A stretch of 64,000 bases of DNA, taken from contig NZ_UCOB01000020.1 of NCBI RefSeq assembly GCF_900474295.1, positions 1-64,000 on the forward strand, written 5' to 3'. Below, piece by piece: positions 10,380 through 19,869 of the stretch (positions within the stretch are counted from its first letter, which is position 1; every line of letters starts with the position of its first letter). The notes beneath the pieces are model-generated. The model worked only from the letters and a program-made list of their open reading frames with translations, searched no databases and was not told the origin of the DNA. The DNA is from Synechococcus sp. UW140. Its GTDB lineage: Bacteria > Cyanobacteriota > Cyanobacteriia > PCC-6307 > Cyanobiaceae. The translations under genes were made by a program, and so were the position numbers.

Positions 10380-10745
10380 ATGCTTTTGCTGCGACGTTGG
10401 TTCCGTGAGTTTACAGAGTTCTTCTTCCAGAAGGGTAATGCGTTGAATTTGGCTATTGCTGTGGTGGTTGGCACGCAATTCCAGCAGATCGTTGATGCTT
10501 TAACAAAGGATCTGCTGATGCCTTTGTTGAATCCATTGATCCGTAATGGTGGCTGGGAAAAGTGGGTTCTGCCCTATGCCGGTGGAGAGTTGCTCATTGG
10601 TCAGGCAATGAATGTTTTGCTTAATTCACTGATTGTGGGTTGGGTGCTATTTATGATTGTTAAGGCAATCAATCGAGCTCAGCGACTCAGCGAAACCGGC
10701 TTGTCTCGTATGAATAGCCGTGAGATTGAAGAGAGCAAGGTCTGA
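10380..10745 (+). CDS. mscL: Large-conductance mechanosensitive channel (MscL)
   Basis: A 121-residue membrane protein releasing solutes on hypo-osmotic shock. The N-terminal amphipathic helix leads into FFQKGNALNLAIAVVVGTQFQQIVDAL, the pore-lining first transmembrane helix, followed by a periplasmic loop and the second helix NVLLNSLIVGWVLFMIVKAINR. The ATG at 10380 is chosen; a TTG lies four codons upstream. Expression alone, in front of a gene-free stretch of nearly 490 bp. Confidence 0.9.
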   Translation: MLLLRRWFREFTEFFFQKGNALNLAIAVVVGTQFQQIVDALTKDLLMPLLNPLIRNGGWEKWVLPYAGGELLIGQAMNVLLNSLIVGWVLFMIVKAINRAQRLSETGLSRMNSREIEESKV

Positions 10746-11233
10746 TCAGCAAGAATTTGAAACCGCTGCAAATATTTCCAAACGTAGTTAAATCGCTGCC
10801 ACTGCCGGCCTGGACTATTGGACCGGCAGTGTGAACGAGGGGCAAGGCCAAAAGCAGATTGAGGCAGCCATGAAGTGATCAAGTCAGGCCGAGAAGAGGC
10901 GCTGATTTTGCCTGCCCTGATCAGTTCGATCTAACGCTTGTAGACGATTCAGTCGTCCAGGTAGGGGCGACTTCAGTCAATCAGGATCTCCTTCGGCACT
11001 CTGCGTTTGTCAGTCTTAACAACGATGGGATGCCAGGCGATCGGAAGCAGACAGCGCCCTCATATCGGCAGGTGCGCACATGTTCTGATTCGTCCTCAGC
11101 TGTTGGCGGTTCCATCCAAGGGATGCCTCGATCCCTAGGAGACGGTGCCAGTCATCGACCCCTCAACTTGACGGCGTGACGACGTCCGCTAACCAAGAGC
11201 ATCACACTGGGTCCACCTCACCGATGCCGCTGA
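10746..11233. other. Gene-free interval with one inverted repeat
   Basis: No convincing ORF lies between mscL and the next gene. A perfect 9-bp inverted repeat (arms 10800-10808 and 10823-10831, 14-nt loop) follows mscL by about 55 bp and could end its transcript, but no T-run follows, so it is not a typical intrinsic terminator. Nothing else recognised. Confidence 0.5.
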
Positions 11234-12022
11234 ATGCCTGATCAGGCGCCCGCGCCGAATCGGGAGAACTCCTCCCTGCCGGTTCCTTACACCAATCCAT
11301 GGACCACCCTGGGTGAGGACCTGCGCTCGGTGATCGCTGATCTGCGGCTTCGCTGCCAGGAAGTGTGGCGCCGCAACCGTGAGGGTGATCTCTACCGGCC
11401 GGAGATCTGGCCGCAAGATCTGGCGCCGTTGTTTTGGCCGTTGCTGCTCGCGCTTGCTCTGGTGGTGATTAGTGGGGGTGCGGTGGCCCTTGGTCGCTGG
11501 CTGCCCTCGCCGCCGGTGGGGGAGGCGCAGCCTGAGTTTGCCCAGACTCCAGAGCCCGCGCCCGCGTTGCCCTCTTTGCCAACGGAGTCGCCATGGCCAG
11601 AGCCCCAGCCTCGTCTCAGTGCGGATGAGACTCCTGATCAGCTCGATCCCCGTTCAGACACGAGTGCTCCGGTTGACAGCATTCAGGAGGAGGCGGCCGT
11701 TGCGGCAGCGGATCCTTTGCTCGCGCTGCTGTTGGAGTCCACCGATCCGCTCACCCCGGCAGAGGATGAAGCGGCCCTGTTAACGGCAGCCCTACCGCTG
11801 CCTGCACGGAATGCTGTGGCCCTCACCATCAGTGATGCTTGGCTCGATCTATCCCAGCAACGCCGTCAGCAGCTGGCTGACCTGTGGTGGGAACGGCTCG
11901 GATCAGAGGGGTATGCCGAATTGACGCTCGTCTCCAGCCAGGGCATTCAGCTTGGCCGCAACGCCCGAGTCGGCCAGGGGATGGTGGTCAACCAGCCATT
12001 CGGGCCGCCCCCGTCTGGCTGA
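11234..12022 (+). CDS. Hypothetical protein with one transmembrane segment and proline-rich linker
   Basis: A 262-residue protein with a basic N-terminal region to about residue 75, one membrane helix (LFWPLLLALALVVISGGAVAL) and an extracytoplasmic Pro/Glu-rich linker. A C-terminal folded-looking part follows from about residue 190 (LTISDAWLDLSQQRRQQLADLWWERL). I do not recognise a named domain. It precedes murF, with a minus-strand secreted ORF between, so a cell-envelope role is possible but unproven. Confidence 0.75.
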   Translation: MPDQAPAPNRENSSLPVPYTNPWTTLGEDLRSVIADLRLRCQEVWRRNREGDLYRPEIWPQDLAPLFWPLLLALALVVISGGAVALGRWLPSPPVGEAQPEFAQTPEPAPALPSLPTESPWPEPQPRLSADETPDQLDPRSDTSAPVDSIQEEAAVAAADPLLALLLESTDPLTPAEDEAALLTAALPLPARNAVALTISDAWLDLSQQRRQQLADLWWERLGSEGYAELTLVSSQGIQLGRNARVGQGMVVNQPFGPPPSG

Positions 12023-12074
12023 AGACCTGAGAAGACTTGAATGGCTGACTCTCTTGTGCGACCTCAACGGAGGA

Positions 12075-12335
12075 TCAGAAGATGCCGAGGGTCTTCTTCT
12101 TGCAGTAGCCAGCACCGATGTTCATCCAGCCTGAAGGACAGGCTTCGCCATGGGTGGGCGTCACTTCGTAATAGATCGGTGACACGCAGGTCGTGCCCAG
12201 AGTGTTCACATAGCCGAGAGGGCACTGGTCATGGCCAGGGGCCTTGGGGATTTCCTTCTGGGCTTGGGCCGCACCTGCCGTTAGCAAGGGAAGCGCGATG
12301 CAGCTGATCCAAACCAAGGGGCGATGCAGGGGCAT
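12075..12335 (-). CDS. Small secreted cysteine-containing hypothetical protein
   Basis: An 86-residue ORF with a clear signal peptide (VWISCIALPLLTAGAAQA, cleavage near residue 26). The mature part has four cysteines in QCPLGYVN, TTCVSPIYY, EACPSGW and GYCKKK, spaced as two similar CPxG-type units, suggesting disulfides. It is convergent with the 11234-12022 gene and divergent from murF. No function is recognised. Confidence 0.75.
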   Translation of the reverse strand: MPLHRPLVWISCIALPLLTAGAAQAQKEIPKAPGHDQCPLGYVNTLGTTCVSPIYYEVTPTHGEACPSGWMNIGAGYCKKKTLGIF

Positions 12336-12544
12336 GGTCGAGAGCGTTGCTGAAAAAGCTGTGCCGAACCTAGGCCGTTTTGGCGGCGCGATCAGTCCAA
12401 CGGCATGCATTGCTGGGTTGCCCTCGTCGGGACTTGGTGTTGCTGGTGGGCAGCCATCCGATTGCCAGTCGCCTTGGTGGCAACCTCCCCATCCGCTGTG
12501 CAGGGGCAACGGCATGATCGGGGCAGTGCCGCAGCTCTGTTGTT

Positions 12545-13921
12545 GTGTTGAACCTTGGCCAGTTGGTGCCGCTCTGGGGGCATCCAGTGGGGGTGACCCC
12601 GGAAGGTTTGGCCGCTGTGCTCGCCCAAGCGTTGGGGCCTGTCTGTACGGACAGCCGGCGCTTGGAAGCCGGTGCACTGTTCGTTCCCTTGGTGGGGGAG
12701 CAGTTTGATGGGCATGCTTTTTTGGCCAATGCGGCTGAGCTCGGTGCCCAGGCGGCGCTGGTGGCGGCCGATGCCTCCTATCCCGTGCCAGCAGGTCTGT
12801 TGCACTGGCGTGTCGACGACACAACGCTGGCCTATCAGCAACTCGCAACCTTGCATCGACGTCAGCTCAGTGCTGCTGTGGTGGCAGTCACCGGTTCTGC
12901 GGGAAAAACCACAACCCGCGAACTCATTCGTGCTGCTTTGGCCCCGCTCGGCTCAGTCCAGGCCAGTGCAAGCAACAACAACAACGACATCGGCGTGCCG
13001 CTCACCTTGTTAGGCACCGATCCTTGCCACGCGGCAGTTGTGGTTGAGATGGGCATGCGTGGCCCTGGTGAAATCGAGCGGCTGTCCCGTTGCGCCGAAC
13101 CTGATATTGCCGTGATTACCAACATCGGGACGGCGCACATCGGTCGGCTTGGTAGTCGTGAGGCGATTGCAGCCGCTAAATGCGAGATCACTGCATCGCT
13201 CAAGCCGGATGGCTTGGTGGTCATTCCCGCAGGAGACCCTCTGCTCGACACCGCACTGGCCGCTGTTTGGAGCGGCCGTGTGCATCGTGTTGGCCTGACA
13301 GGAGAAACATCTGCCACCGGCGTTGACGACCTGGCTGTTTTGGATGAAACCAGCGAGTTTCTCACTCTGGATCGGCATCGATACCGCATGCCTCTGGCGG
13401 GTCGCCATAACGCCCGGAACTGGTTGCTTGCCCGTGCAGTCGCCGATGCTCTTGGAGTCGATGCCGCCAAGCTTGCCGATCTGGTTGTTGAGGTGCCCGG
13501 TGGACGCAACCGTCGTCTCAGCCTTGGTGGCCTGACGGTGTTGGATGAGACCTACAACGCCTCTCCTGAGGCTGTGATCGCCGCTCTCGATTTGCTTGCT
13601 GAACAGCCCGGTCGGCGTTTTGCCGTGCTGGGAACCATGCTTGAACTCGGCAGCGAAAGTGTGTGCCTTCACCGTGCTGTGGTGGAGCGTGCTCGGCTGC
13701 TTGGATTGGATGGACTCGTGGCGGTGGCCAGCGGTGCGGAGGCTGCAGCGATGGTGGAGGCTGCGGCTGGGATGGAGAACTTTGCCGTTGTGGAGGCGCC
13801 TGAACAGGCCGCGGAGCCACTCGGCACTTGGCTTCGCTCCGGCGATTGCTTGTTGCTCAAGGCCAGTCGCGGGGTGGCTCTGGAGCGGTTGCTGCCAGCT
13901 CTGGAGTTACTCGCGCTTTGA
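12545..13921 (+). CDS. murF: UDP-N-acetylmuramoyl-tripeptide--D-alanyl-D-alanine ligase (MurF)
   Basis: This cytoplasmic Mur ligase adds D-Ala-D-Ala to the UDP-MurNAc tripeptide. The N-terminal DSRRLEAGALFVPL uridine-binding part, the ATP-binding loop TGSAGKTTTREL, EMGMRGPGEI, ITNIGTAHIGRLGS and DETYNASPEA match the family. Length 458 is normal. A GTG at 12545 is used as start. The 3' end overlaps the convergent HAD phosphatase gene by 65 bp. Confidence 0.93.
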   Translation: MLNLGQLVPLWGHPVGVTPEGLAAVLAQALGPVCTDSRRLEAGALFVPLVGEQFDGHAFLANAAELGAQAALVAADASYPVPAGLLHWRVDDTTLAYQQLATLHRRQLSAAVVAVTGSAGKTTTRELIRAALAPLGSVQASASNNNNDIGVPLTLLGTDPCHAAVVVEMGMRGPGEIERLSRCAEPDIAVITNIGTAHIGRLGSREAIAAAKCEITASLKPDGLVVIPAGDPLLDTALAAVWSGRVHRVGLTGETSATGVDDLAVLDETSEFLTLDRHRYRMPLAGRHNARNWLLARAVADALGVDAAKLADLVVEVPGGRNRRLSLGGLTVLDETYNASPEAVIAALDLLAEQPGRRFAVLGTMLELGSESVCLHRAVVERARLLGLDGLVAVASGAEAAAMVEAAAGMENFAVVEAPEQAAEPLGTWLRSGDCLLLKASRGVALERLLPALELLAL

Positions 13922-14732
13922 TGTGAGTGAGCACACTGTGGGCCCAGCCGGCGGCATGGGCTGCCGGAGCAAGCACGAATCGACCCTCGCTCACCCAAGA
14001 CTGGAGTCGAGGATGGGGCCCTTGTTCACCAGGCACCACCACGCTGTAGTCGCCCGCTTCGAGCAAGGGCAGATCATTGGGGGAGTCGCCCAGGGCGAGC
14101 ACGTGCACCTCGGCTTGGTTGAGTCGCTGTTTCAGTGCTGCCAGCGCCGCTCCCTTGCTGGTTCCGGCCTGGAGCAGATGACTCATCCGGTTGCCTTGCA
14201 CCACGGTGAGTCCGAGTTGGATCGCTTCCTGTTCGACCGTCTCCCGCAGTGGCGCTGGGGGGTTGAGAAAGGGAACACTCCAGCGTCGCCGTTGAGCCAG
14301 CAGCACAGCCTCACCGCGCAGTCCTGTGAGCTCAGTCACCTGGTCTGAGCTCAGATCCTCCAGAGCCGCTAAGGGGTGGCCCACCTGATTGGAAAGGGCA
14401 TGGAGCTTGTGGCGCAGTTCAGCATGCGGCCGTCCTAGGCCCTGCTCCCAAGCTTCAGCGCCGATTCCTCCATGGATGGCTCCTCCGTTTTCGACGATGA
14501 AGGGCCCATCCAAGTTCGCGTCAATTCGAAACCGCTCCACCTCTTCCGCGGTTTTACTGGTGCAGGGGATCACGACGATGCCCACTTGCTTCAGCCAGGC
14601 AAGGGTGGGTTTAGCGGCGTCCCAGCAATAGTGGTGATCGAGCAGGGTGCCGTCTAGATCTGTCACCACCCAGATCGACCCTTCATGCACAGCGTCGTTC
14701 ACGGCGTCGTTCACAACAGCCTTGTTCAGCAT
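13857..14732 (-). CDS. HAD-IIB phosphatase, probable glucosyl-3-phosphoglycerate (or mannosyl-type) phosphatase
   Basis: A 291-residue protein of the mannosyl-3-phosphoglycerate phosphatase-like HAD group. It has motif I TDLDGTLLDHHY, motif II around IPCTSKTAEE, the cap-region FIVENGGAIHG and motif IV LALGDSPNDLPLLEAGD. With the neighbouring synthase and GH13 enzyme it fits removal of phosphate from glucosyl-3-phosphoglycerate to give glucosylglycerate, an osmolyte known from marine cyanobacteria. The specificity is inference from context. Its ATG at 14732 overlaps the end of the GH13 gene by 7 bp (same operon), and its tail overlaps murF. Confidence 0.82.
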   Translation of the reverse strand: MLNKAVVNDAVNDAVHEGSIWVVTDLDGTLLDHHYCWDAAKPTLAWLKQVGIVVIPCTSKTAEEVERFRIDANLDGPFIVENGGAIHGGIGAEAWEQGLGRPHAELRHKLHALSNQVGHPLAALEDLSSDQVTELTGLRGEAVLLAQRRRWSVPFLNPPAPLRETVEQEAIQLGLTVVQGNRMSHLLQAGTSKGAALAALKQRLNQAEVHVLALGDSPNDLPLLEAGDYSVVVPGEQGPHPRLQSWVSEGRFVLAPAAHAAGWAHSVLTHIKARVTPELAATAPEPPRDWP

Positions 14733-16498
14733 GGTTGGAGCCAGTGCACAGAGAAGGGGGCGATGGTGAGGCGGTTCGGCACTGCGGCCGAGTCCTGGAG
14801 ACGATCGCACCATTGGTCATGTTTGGCGAGGGTGCGGAGGTTGAGGTCAATGCGGTTGCGGCTGAGATTGTGCACCGCCCAAAGGGTCTCATCGCCTGTG
14901 CCACGACGGATGATGACGCGATCGGGCGATGCGCCACTGAGGCATTGCAGTGCTGCTTCCGGGTGGAAGGCCCCCAGCCTCGACCGAACCGTCATACAGC
15001 GTTTCAAGGCGTTGAGGTTGTGGTTGGCATCACTATCGGGATCGTTCAACCGCCGTTCCAAAGCCTCGGCGTTGAAGCGTTCACGATTGAGGTCGCGGCG
15101 ATGGCCGCTTTTGCGGAAGCTCGCCTCGTCGTTGCCTGAGGCCAGCAGGGTGGGCAGATAAAAAGCCGGTACCCCTGGTAGGGCCATCACCAGCAGTTGA
15201 CTGAGTAGGAAACGTTCGCGTTGGTGCCGCGTCGGATCTCGCCCGGCATCGGCCATGGCGGCCCACCAGCTGATGTTCACTTCATAGGGTTGCTCGCGCC
15301 CATCACTGAGCCTGCGGTGACTGATCAGGCCGCCCCGCCGTTCGCACTGTTCCAGCATCCGTTCCAGCCGTTCCTGATCCATCAACCCCTCCAGCGGCCG
15401 CAGGCCAATGCCGTCATGGCTGGCGCTGAAGTTCAGCAGCGTCGTTTGCTGGGGTAAGCACGGCCAGCGATTGAGCCAGACGTTGAGGAGATCGCTGCGC
15501 TCCCGCAGGATGGCGTCGAGCAGAAGTGGTGGTAGGGGGAAGTTGTAGGCGAGATGCGCTTCATCGCCGGGGGTCAGGTAGGAGAGATTCTCCTTCTCGG
15601 GCACATTCGTCTCGGTCACCACCACACCCTGTGGGTGCATGGTGTCCAGCAGGGCACGCAGCAGCTTCACCAGCAGGTGGGCTTGGGGGTGGTGAATGCA
15701 GCTGCTGCCCGCTTCCTTCCACACGTAGCCAACCGCGTCTAAACGCAGCCAACCCACTCCATGGGCCACCATCTTGGCCAGCAGTGCCGTGAACCCCAGC
15801 AGCACCACCTCGCTGTTCCAATCCACATCCACTTGGTCGGGGCCAAACGTGGTCCAAACCGGCCGCATGCCGTCCTCGGTTTGCAGGGGTGTGAATAGAG
15901 CAGAACTGCGGGGCCGTACAACTTGCTCCCAGCCGGCTTGGGGATCAGGTGCCAGTACACAGCTCAGTCCCGGCTCCCGGCGTTGCCGGAATTGCTGCAC
16001 CCATGGATGCGCTGCTGACACATGGTTGAGAACAAGGTCAGCCATCAACGTTCGCCCTTGGGCCAGGGCTTGCAGATCGTCCCAGTCGCCGAGATGGTCG
16101 GCCATGCGCTCATGGCTGGCGACGGCAAAACCGCCGTCGCTACTCGACTTCAGGAATGGGAGCACATGCACCACCCTGGCGAGCAGTCCAAGATGGCCGT
16201 TCAGCAAGTGAGTCAGGCTCACCAGCGCCGGTTCGTCCCCCTTGCGCACGGCATCGCCGTAGGTGATCAGCACCGAGGTGGAGCTATCCCAGCGTGAGTC
16301 GTGCCTGTTGTTGTCTGTGCCGGTCTGCGCAAATTGCAGCAATTGCGACGCCAGGAATTCGATTTGCTCCCGATTCTCTGCAGGTCGCCACCGCTCGAGC
16401 AGTGCAGCCAACCGCTCCTGCCCCTCTTTCTGCAATGCCTCTGCTCCCACGGATGAAACGCCAGGGTGCGCGGTGTCGATCCAGTCATGTTGTCGCAC
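14726..16498 (-). CDS. GH13 sucrose-phosphorylase-like enzyme, probable glucosylglycerate phosphorylase
   Basis: A 590-residue alpha-amylase-superfamily protein with all GH13 catalytic blocks: LMADLVLNHVS, GWLRLDAVGYVWKE (nucleophile Asp), VVTETNVPEKEN (acid/base Glu) and NFSASHDGIGLRP (stabilising His-Asp). The core begins near SVLITYGDAV as in GH13 subfamily 18. Beside the osmolyte synthase and phosphatase, reversible phosphorolysis of glucosylglycerate is the best guess; sucrose phosphorylase is the alternative. The GTG at 16498 leaves only 10 bp to the divergent gene; a GTG at 16450 is another possible start. Confidence 0.82.
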   Translation of the reverse strand: MRQHDWIDTAHPGVSSVGAEALQKEGQERLAALLERWRPAENREQIEFLASQLLQFAQTGTDNNRHDSRWDSSTSVLITYGDAVRKGDEPALVSLTHLLNGHLGLLARVVHVLPFLKSSSDGGFAVASHERMADHLGDWDDLQALAQGRTLMADLVLNHVSAAHPWVQQFRQRREPGLSCVLAPDPQAGWEQVVRPRSSALFTPLQTEDGMRPVWTTFGPDQVDVDWNSEVVLLGFTALLAKMVAHGVGWLRLDAVGYVWKEAGSSCIHHPQAHLLVKLLRALLDTMHPQGVVVTETNVPEKENLSYLTPGDEAHLAYNFPLPPLLLDAILRERSDLLNVWLNRWPCLPQQTTLLNFSASHDGIGLRPLEGLMDQERLERMLEQCERRGGLISHRRLSDGREQPYEVNISWWAAMADAGRDPTRHQRERFLLSQLLVMALPGVPAFYLPTLLASGNDEASFRKSGHRRDLNRERFNAEALERRLNDPDSDANHNLNALKRCMTVRSRLGAFHPEAALQCLSGASPDRVIIRRGTGDETLWAVHNLSRNRIDLNLRTLAKHDQWCDRLQDSAAVPNRLTIAPFSVHWLQPC

Positions 16499-16508
16499 TG
16501 ATCACGGA

Positions 16509-17786
16509 ATGGATTTTCAACAGGGCCTGATCACCACCGTTCACGACTACAACCTTGCTCTGGAGGATCCCGTCCTGCTGCGACAGGGCCTACTCCAGCG
16601 TCCAACGACCATCCTGATTCCCTGTCTGATGGAGGAATTCAGGCGTCCAGCTCTGGCCTTGATCCGATCGGTGCTGCGCGAGCTGGAGGGCTTGCATCAA
16701 CTCGTGATCGCTCTATCGGCGAGTACGGCGGAGGAGGTGAAAGAAGCGGAATCGTTTTTCTCACAGATGCCCTTTCCTGTGCATGTGCACTGGACCAATG
16801 CTCCGGCGGTTATGGAGTTGCTGCAGGGCTTCACCAACCAAGGACTCGATTTGCTCGGTACACCCGGTAAGGGTTGGGCGGTGTGGCAGGGCCTCGGTGT
16901 GGCCACCCGCAGCGCCGAGGTGGTGGCCCTCTTTGACGCCGACATCCGCACCTTCACCCCGGCCTATCCGCGCCGGATGCTGCTGCCGCTCTTGTTCCCC
17001 TCCAGTGGGGTGGCTTACGTGAAAGCCTTTTACAGCCGACTTTCCCTGGAGAGCCATGCTCTCCAGGGGCGTGGCACGCGTCTGTTTGTGGGCCCTCTTT
17101 TATCGGCACTGTCGCAGTTGCTTGGAGACAGCCCTTTTCTTCGCTATCTGCAGGCGTTTCGTTATCCGCTCGCTGGCGAATTCGCCTTTACGCGCGATCT
17201 TGCTGTCAATCTGCGCATTCCCTGTGATTGGGGATTGGAAATTGGTCTGCTCTCGGAAGTGCACCGCCATGTGGCCCTGAGTCGCATTGCCCAGGTGGAT
17301 CTCGGCCTGTTTGATCACAAACACAAGAGCCTTGGCAGTTCACCGCGCGAAGGTCTGCAGCGCATGTGCTCGGAAATTCTCACCAGTGTTCTCCGTGGTC
17401 TGATGGAGCATCAAGGCCGCACCATTCCTGCTGAACAGGTGGCCACCCTTGAGGTGTTGTTCCGTCGTGTTGGAGAAGACAGAATTCGTCAGTTTGCTCT
17501 CGATTCTGCGGTCAATAACCTCCCATACAACCGCCATTACGAAGAACTTGCTGTTCAGGATTTTGCTAAATTGATTCGTCCTGGGGTTGAGCAATTTCAG
17601 AAGGATCCACTCACAATTCAACTGCCCAGTTGGTCGCGATTGCTCAGTTGCGCATCCAGCCTGCAAGACGATCTGGCAGAGGCTGGTCTCGACCGCTGCG
17701 GCGCTGGTGGTGGATCGTCAAGTCTCGACCTTTCTGCTCTCGGTTCAGGTGCGTCAGCAGAAACACTGCTTCAGGCGGCCCGTTGA
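16509..17786 (+). CDS. Glycosyltransferase, probable glucosyl-3-phosphoglycerate synthase
   Basis: A 425-residue GT-A-fold enzyme. TTILIPCLMEEFRRPAL begins the nucleotide-sugar domain and VALFDADIRTF holds the DxD metal-binding motif. The C-terminal half is helical, including HKHKSLGSSPREGLQRM. With the divergent HAD phosphatase and GH13 phosphorylase it matches the glucosylglycerate route in which NDP-glucose is transferred to 3-phosphoglycerate. The frame stays open upstream from 16263, but the ATG at 16509 is the sensible start because the upstream part lies inside the GH13 gene. Confidence 0.82.
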   Translation: MDFQQGLITTVHDYNLALEDPVLLRQGLLQRPTTILIPCLMEEFRRPALALIRSVLRELEGLHQLVIALSASTAEEVKEAESFFSQMPFPVHVHWTNAPAVMELLQGFTNQGLDLLGTPGKGWAVWQGLGVATRSAEVVALFDADIRTFTPAYPRRMLLPLLFPSSGVAYVKAFYSRLSLESHALQGRGTRLFVGPLLSALSQLLGDSPFLRYLQAFRYPLAGEFAFTRDLAVNLRIPCDWGLEIGLLSEVHRHVALSRIAQVDLGLFDHKHKSLGSSPREGLQRMCSEILTSVLRGLMEHQGRTIPAEQVATLEVLFRRVGEDRIRQFALDSAVNNLPYNRHYEELAVQDFAKLIRPGVEQFQKDPLTIQLPSWSRLLSCASSLQDDLAEAGLDRCGAGGGSSSLDLSALGSGASAETLLQAAR

Positions 17787-17965
17787 TAAAGCGGGTAGCT
17801 CTCGCAGCGAATCAGGTCGATGGCGTGGGGATGGTCGTGGATATGACGCACTGATTCCATCGCCAAGACCCTGGCTTCATAGGCGTCACTGGCGTAATAG
17901 CAGCGCTCGAGAGGGGTGCTGTCGGCGTCGCGATAGCGCACCGTGTACCGCTTGTGTGGAGTCAT
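17771..17965 (-). CDS. Small conserved-looking hypothetical protein
   Basis: A 64-residue soluble ORF (MTPHKRYTVRYRD start) rich in charged and aromatic residues, with YYASDAYEARVLAMESVRHI and a C-terminal SYPLYQRAA. A longer frame to 18019 exists, but the ATG at 17965 gives a clean N-terminus. It overlaps the end of the convergent glycosyltransferase by 16 bp. No function recognised. Confidence 0.65.
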   Translation of the reverse strand: MTPHKRYTVRYRDADSTPLERCYYASDAYEARVLAMESVRHIHDHPHAIDLIRCESYPLYQRAA

Positions 17966-18083
17966 GGCCTTGGCAGCGACGCCCTTAAACTCACACATGC
18001 CTGGTTCATTGCCATCCAAGCGTGTGTGAAAACAATCTGATAATTGCTGGTGTTGATCTTGGCTCCTTTCTGGAAGCGATGAT

Positions 18084-19424
18084 TTAGCTCCAGTTCTCCT
18101 TGATCAATTGCTTGGCTCGGCCTAACGCTAAAGAATTGTCTGGAACGTTTTTGGTAATGGTGGAGCCGGCACCGATCGTCACGTTGGACCCGATGGTGAC
18201 CGGGGCTACCAGTACAGAATTGGCTCCGGTTTTGCTGCCATCGCCAAGGATGGTCTGATGTTTATTCACGCCGTCATAGTTGGCTGTGATGGTGCCTGCT
18301 CCCACATTCACGCCGCTGCCGAGTTGGGCATCGCCGATATAGCTGAGATGATTCACTTTGCTGCCTGAATTCAAGCGGCTCTTCTTCACTTCAACGAAAT
18401 TGCCGATGCGGCAGTTGTCGCCGATGTCCGATCCGGGGCGGAGATGGGAATAGGGGCCGACGGCCACGTCATCTCCCACCTGCGTGTCGCGCACCACCGA
18501 CATCAGCACGCTGACTTGGTTTCCGAGGGTGGTGTTTTCTAGGAGGGATCCTGGTCCGATCCTGCAGCCCGCACCGATTGTGCAGCGTCCGCGCAGGTGG
18601 GTCTGCGGTTCGATCACCACGTCGGTTCCGAAGCTGCAGTGCTCACTCAGGGTGCAGCTGCTCGGATCGGTGAAGGTGACTCCCTCATTCATCCAATACT
18701 CCCGTAGCCGCTCTTGCAGCACGGCTTCGCACTGGGCCAACTGCTTGCGGTTGTTGATGCCGTTCACCTCATCGGGATCCGCCACTTCCACGTGCATGGC
18801 GGTGTCGAGCATGGCCACCGTGTCGGTGAGGTAGAGCTCTCCTTGATCGTTGTCGGTGCTCAGTTTGGGCAGCATCGCAGCCAGGGTTGTCCAGTTGAAG
18901 CAGTAGATGCCTGCATTGGTGAGATTGTTGGCTTGCTGCTCTGTGCTGCAGTCGCGATGTTCGATGATTCCACTGACACGCCCCGAGGCATCCGCAAACA
19001 CGCGTCCGTAGCCAGTGGGGTCGTCCAGGCGGGCAGTGAGCAGGGTCACATCGGCGCCACTACTGCGATGGGTGTTGACCAATTGATCGATCGTTTCGGC
19101 GCGCAGAAGGGGCACGTCTCCGTTGAGCACCAGCAGTTCGCCGTTGAAGTCCTTGAGAGCCGGCAACAGCTGTTGCACGGCATGGCCGGTTCCATTCTGT
19201 GGTTGCTGCAAAACGAATTCCAACCCGTCCAGTTGGCTCAGTTGCTCTTCCACGCGCTCGGCCTGATGGCCAACGATGAGCAGTTTCCGGTCTGGGCTGA
19301 GGTTGCGAGCACTGGCCAGGACCCGCTCCACCAACGTCGCACCCGCGAGTGGTTGGAGCACTTTGGGCAGGGCGCTCTTCATGCGGGTGCCTTTTCCGGC
19401 GGCCAGAACGGCGACGGCGAGCAT
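18084..19424 (-). CDS. glmU: Bifunctional UDP-N-acetylglucosamine pyrophosphorylase / glucosamine-1-phosphate N-acetyltransferase
   Basis: A 446-residue enzyme making UDP-GlcNAc for peptidoglycan and lipopolysaccharide. The N-terminal uridyltransferase begins [20 protein letters not shown], with NGDVPLL and [10 protein letters not shown]. The C-terminal left-handed beta-helix has the acetyltransferase signature [18 protein letters not shown] and [15 protein letters not shown]. The ATG at 19424 is placed just before the nucleotide-binding loop; in-frame sequence upstream is not conserved-looking. Confidence 0.95.
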   Translation of the reverse strand: MLAVAVLAAGKGTRMKSALPKVLQPLAGATLVERVLASARNLSPDRKLLIVGHQAERVEEQLSQLDGLEFVLQQPQNGTGHAVQQLLPALKDFNGELLVLNGDVPLLRAETIDQLVNTHRSSGADVTLLTARLDDPTGYGRVFADASGRVSGIIEHRDCSTEQQANNLTNAGIYCFNWTTLAAMLPKLSTDNDQGELYLTDTVAMLDTAMHVEVADPDEVNGINNRKQLAQCEAVLQERLREYWMNEGVTFTDPSSCTLSEHCSFGTDVVIEPQTHLRGRCTIGAGCRIGPGSLLENTTLGNQVSVLMSVVRDTQVGDDVAVGPYSHLRPGSDIGDNCRIGNFVEVKKSRLNSGSKVNHLSYIGDAQLGSGVNVGAGTITANYDGVNKHQTILGDGSKTGANSVLVAPVTIGSNVTIGAGSTITKNVPDNSLALGRAKQLIKENWS

Positions 19425-19488
19425 GCTGGGCAGGGGAATCGGTGGCCGGAATCTACCGGGATTGCCGCTCAAGAAACGATTCGGTGGT

Positions 19489-19674
19489 TCAGCGGCCGAT
19501 CAGGCTGCAGCTCGGGCGGCGAATGAGTTCATGGGCCCGGGTTCGGGTGCAGTCCATTGGATTGAGCACAGTGCTCAGTCGTTGGTCGTCGCGCAGCGCT
19601 TCCAGCACCAGCAAACTTCCATAAAACACAATCTGGAAGGTCCAGGAGTCGAAGCCGGAGAGTGTGAAGGTCAT
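19489..19674 (-). CDS. Small hypothetical protein
   Basis: A 61-residue ORF starting at an ATG, with a hydrophobic-aromatic N-terminal half ([20 protein letters not shown]) and a basic C-terminal half containing two cysteines. It lies upstream of glmU on the same strand. The amino-acid pattern looks protein-like, but there is no recognised family and a chance ORF is possible. Confidence 0.45.
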   Translation of the reverse strand: MTFTLSGFDSWTFQIVFYGSLLVLEALRDDQRLSTVLNPMDCTRTRAHELIRRPSCSLIGR

Positions 19675-19693
19675 GGCCAGGCTTGGGTGGTTG

Positions 19694-19858
19694 ATGGTTT
19701 CACCATCGCCTTTGCTTGTTCAAGCCTCCTTGATCGACGTCCTGCCTGGATGTGATCCTGCACACAGCGCTGCTGTGACGGAGTGGATGGCGTCGATTTG
19801 CCTTGATCACCAACGCGACTTTGCTGCGCTTCAGGAGGATGAGTCGCTGCAGTCTTAA
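19694..19858 (+). CDS. Small hypothetical protein
   Basis: An ORF of 54 residues from the ATG at 19694 (start MVSPSPLLVQASLIDVL; the frame reaches back to a GTG at 19664), ending DHQRDFAALQEDESLQS. It is divergent from the 19489-19674 ORF, with 19 bp between the starts. The hydrophobic-then-acidic pattern is plausible for a real peptide, but no family is recognised. Confidence 0.4.
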   Translation: MVSPSPLLVQASLIDVLPGCDPAHSAAVTEWMASICLDHQRDFAALQEDESLQS

Positions 19859-19869
19859 TGACGGAATGT

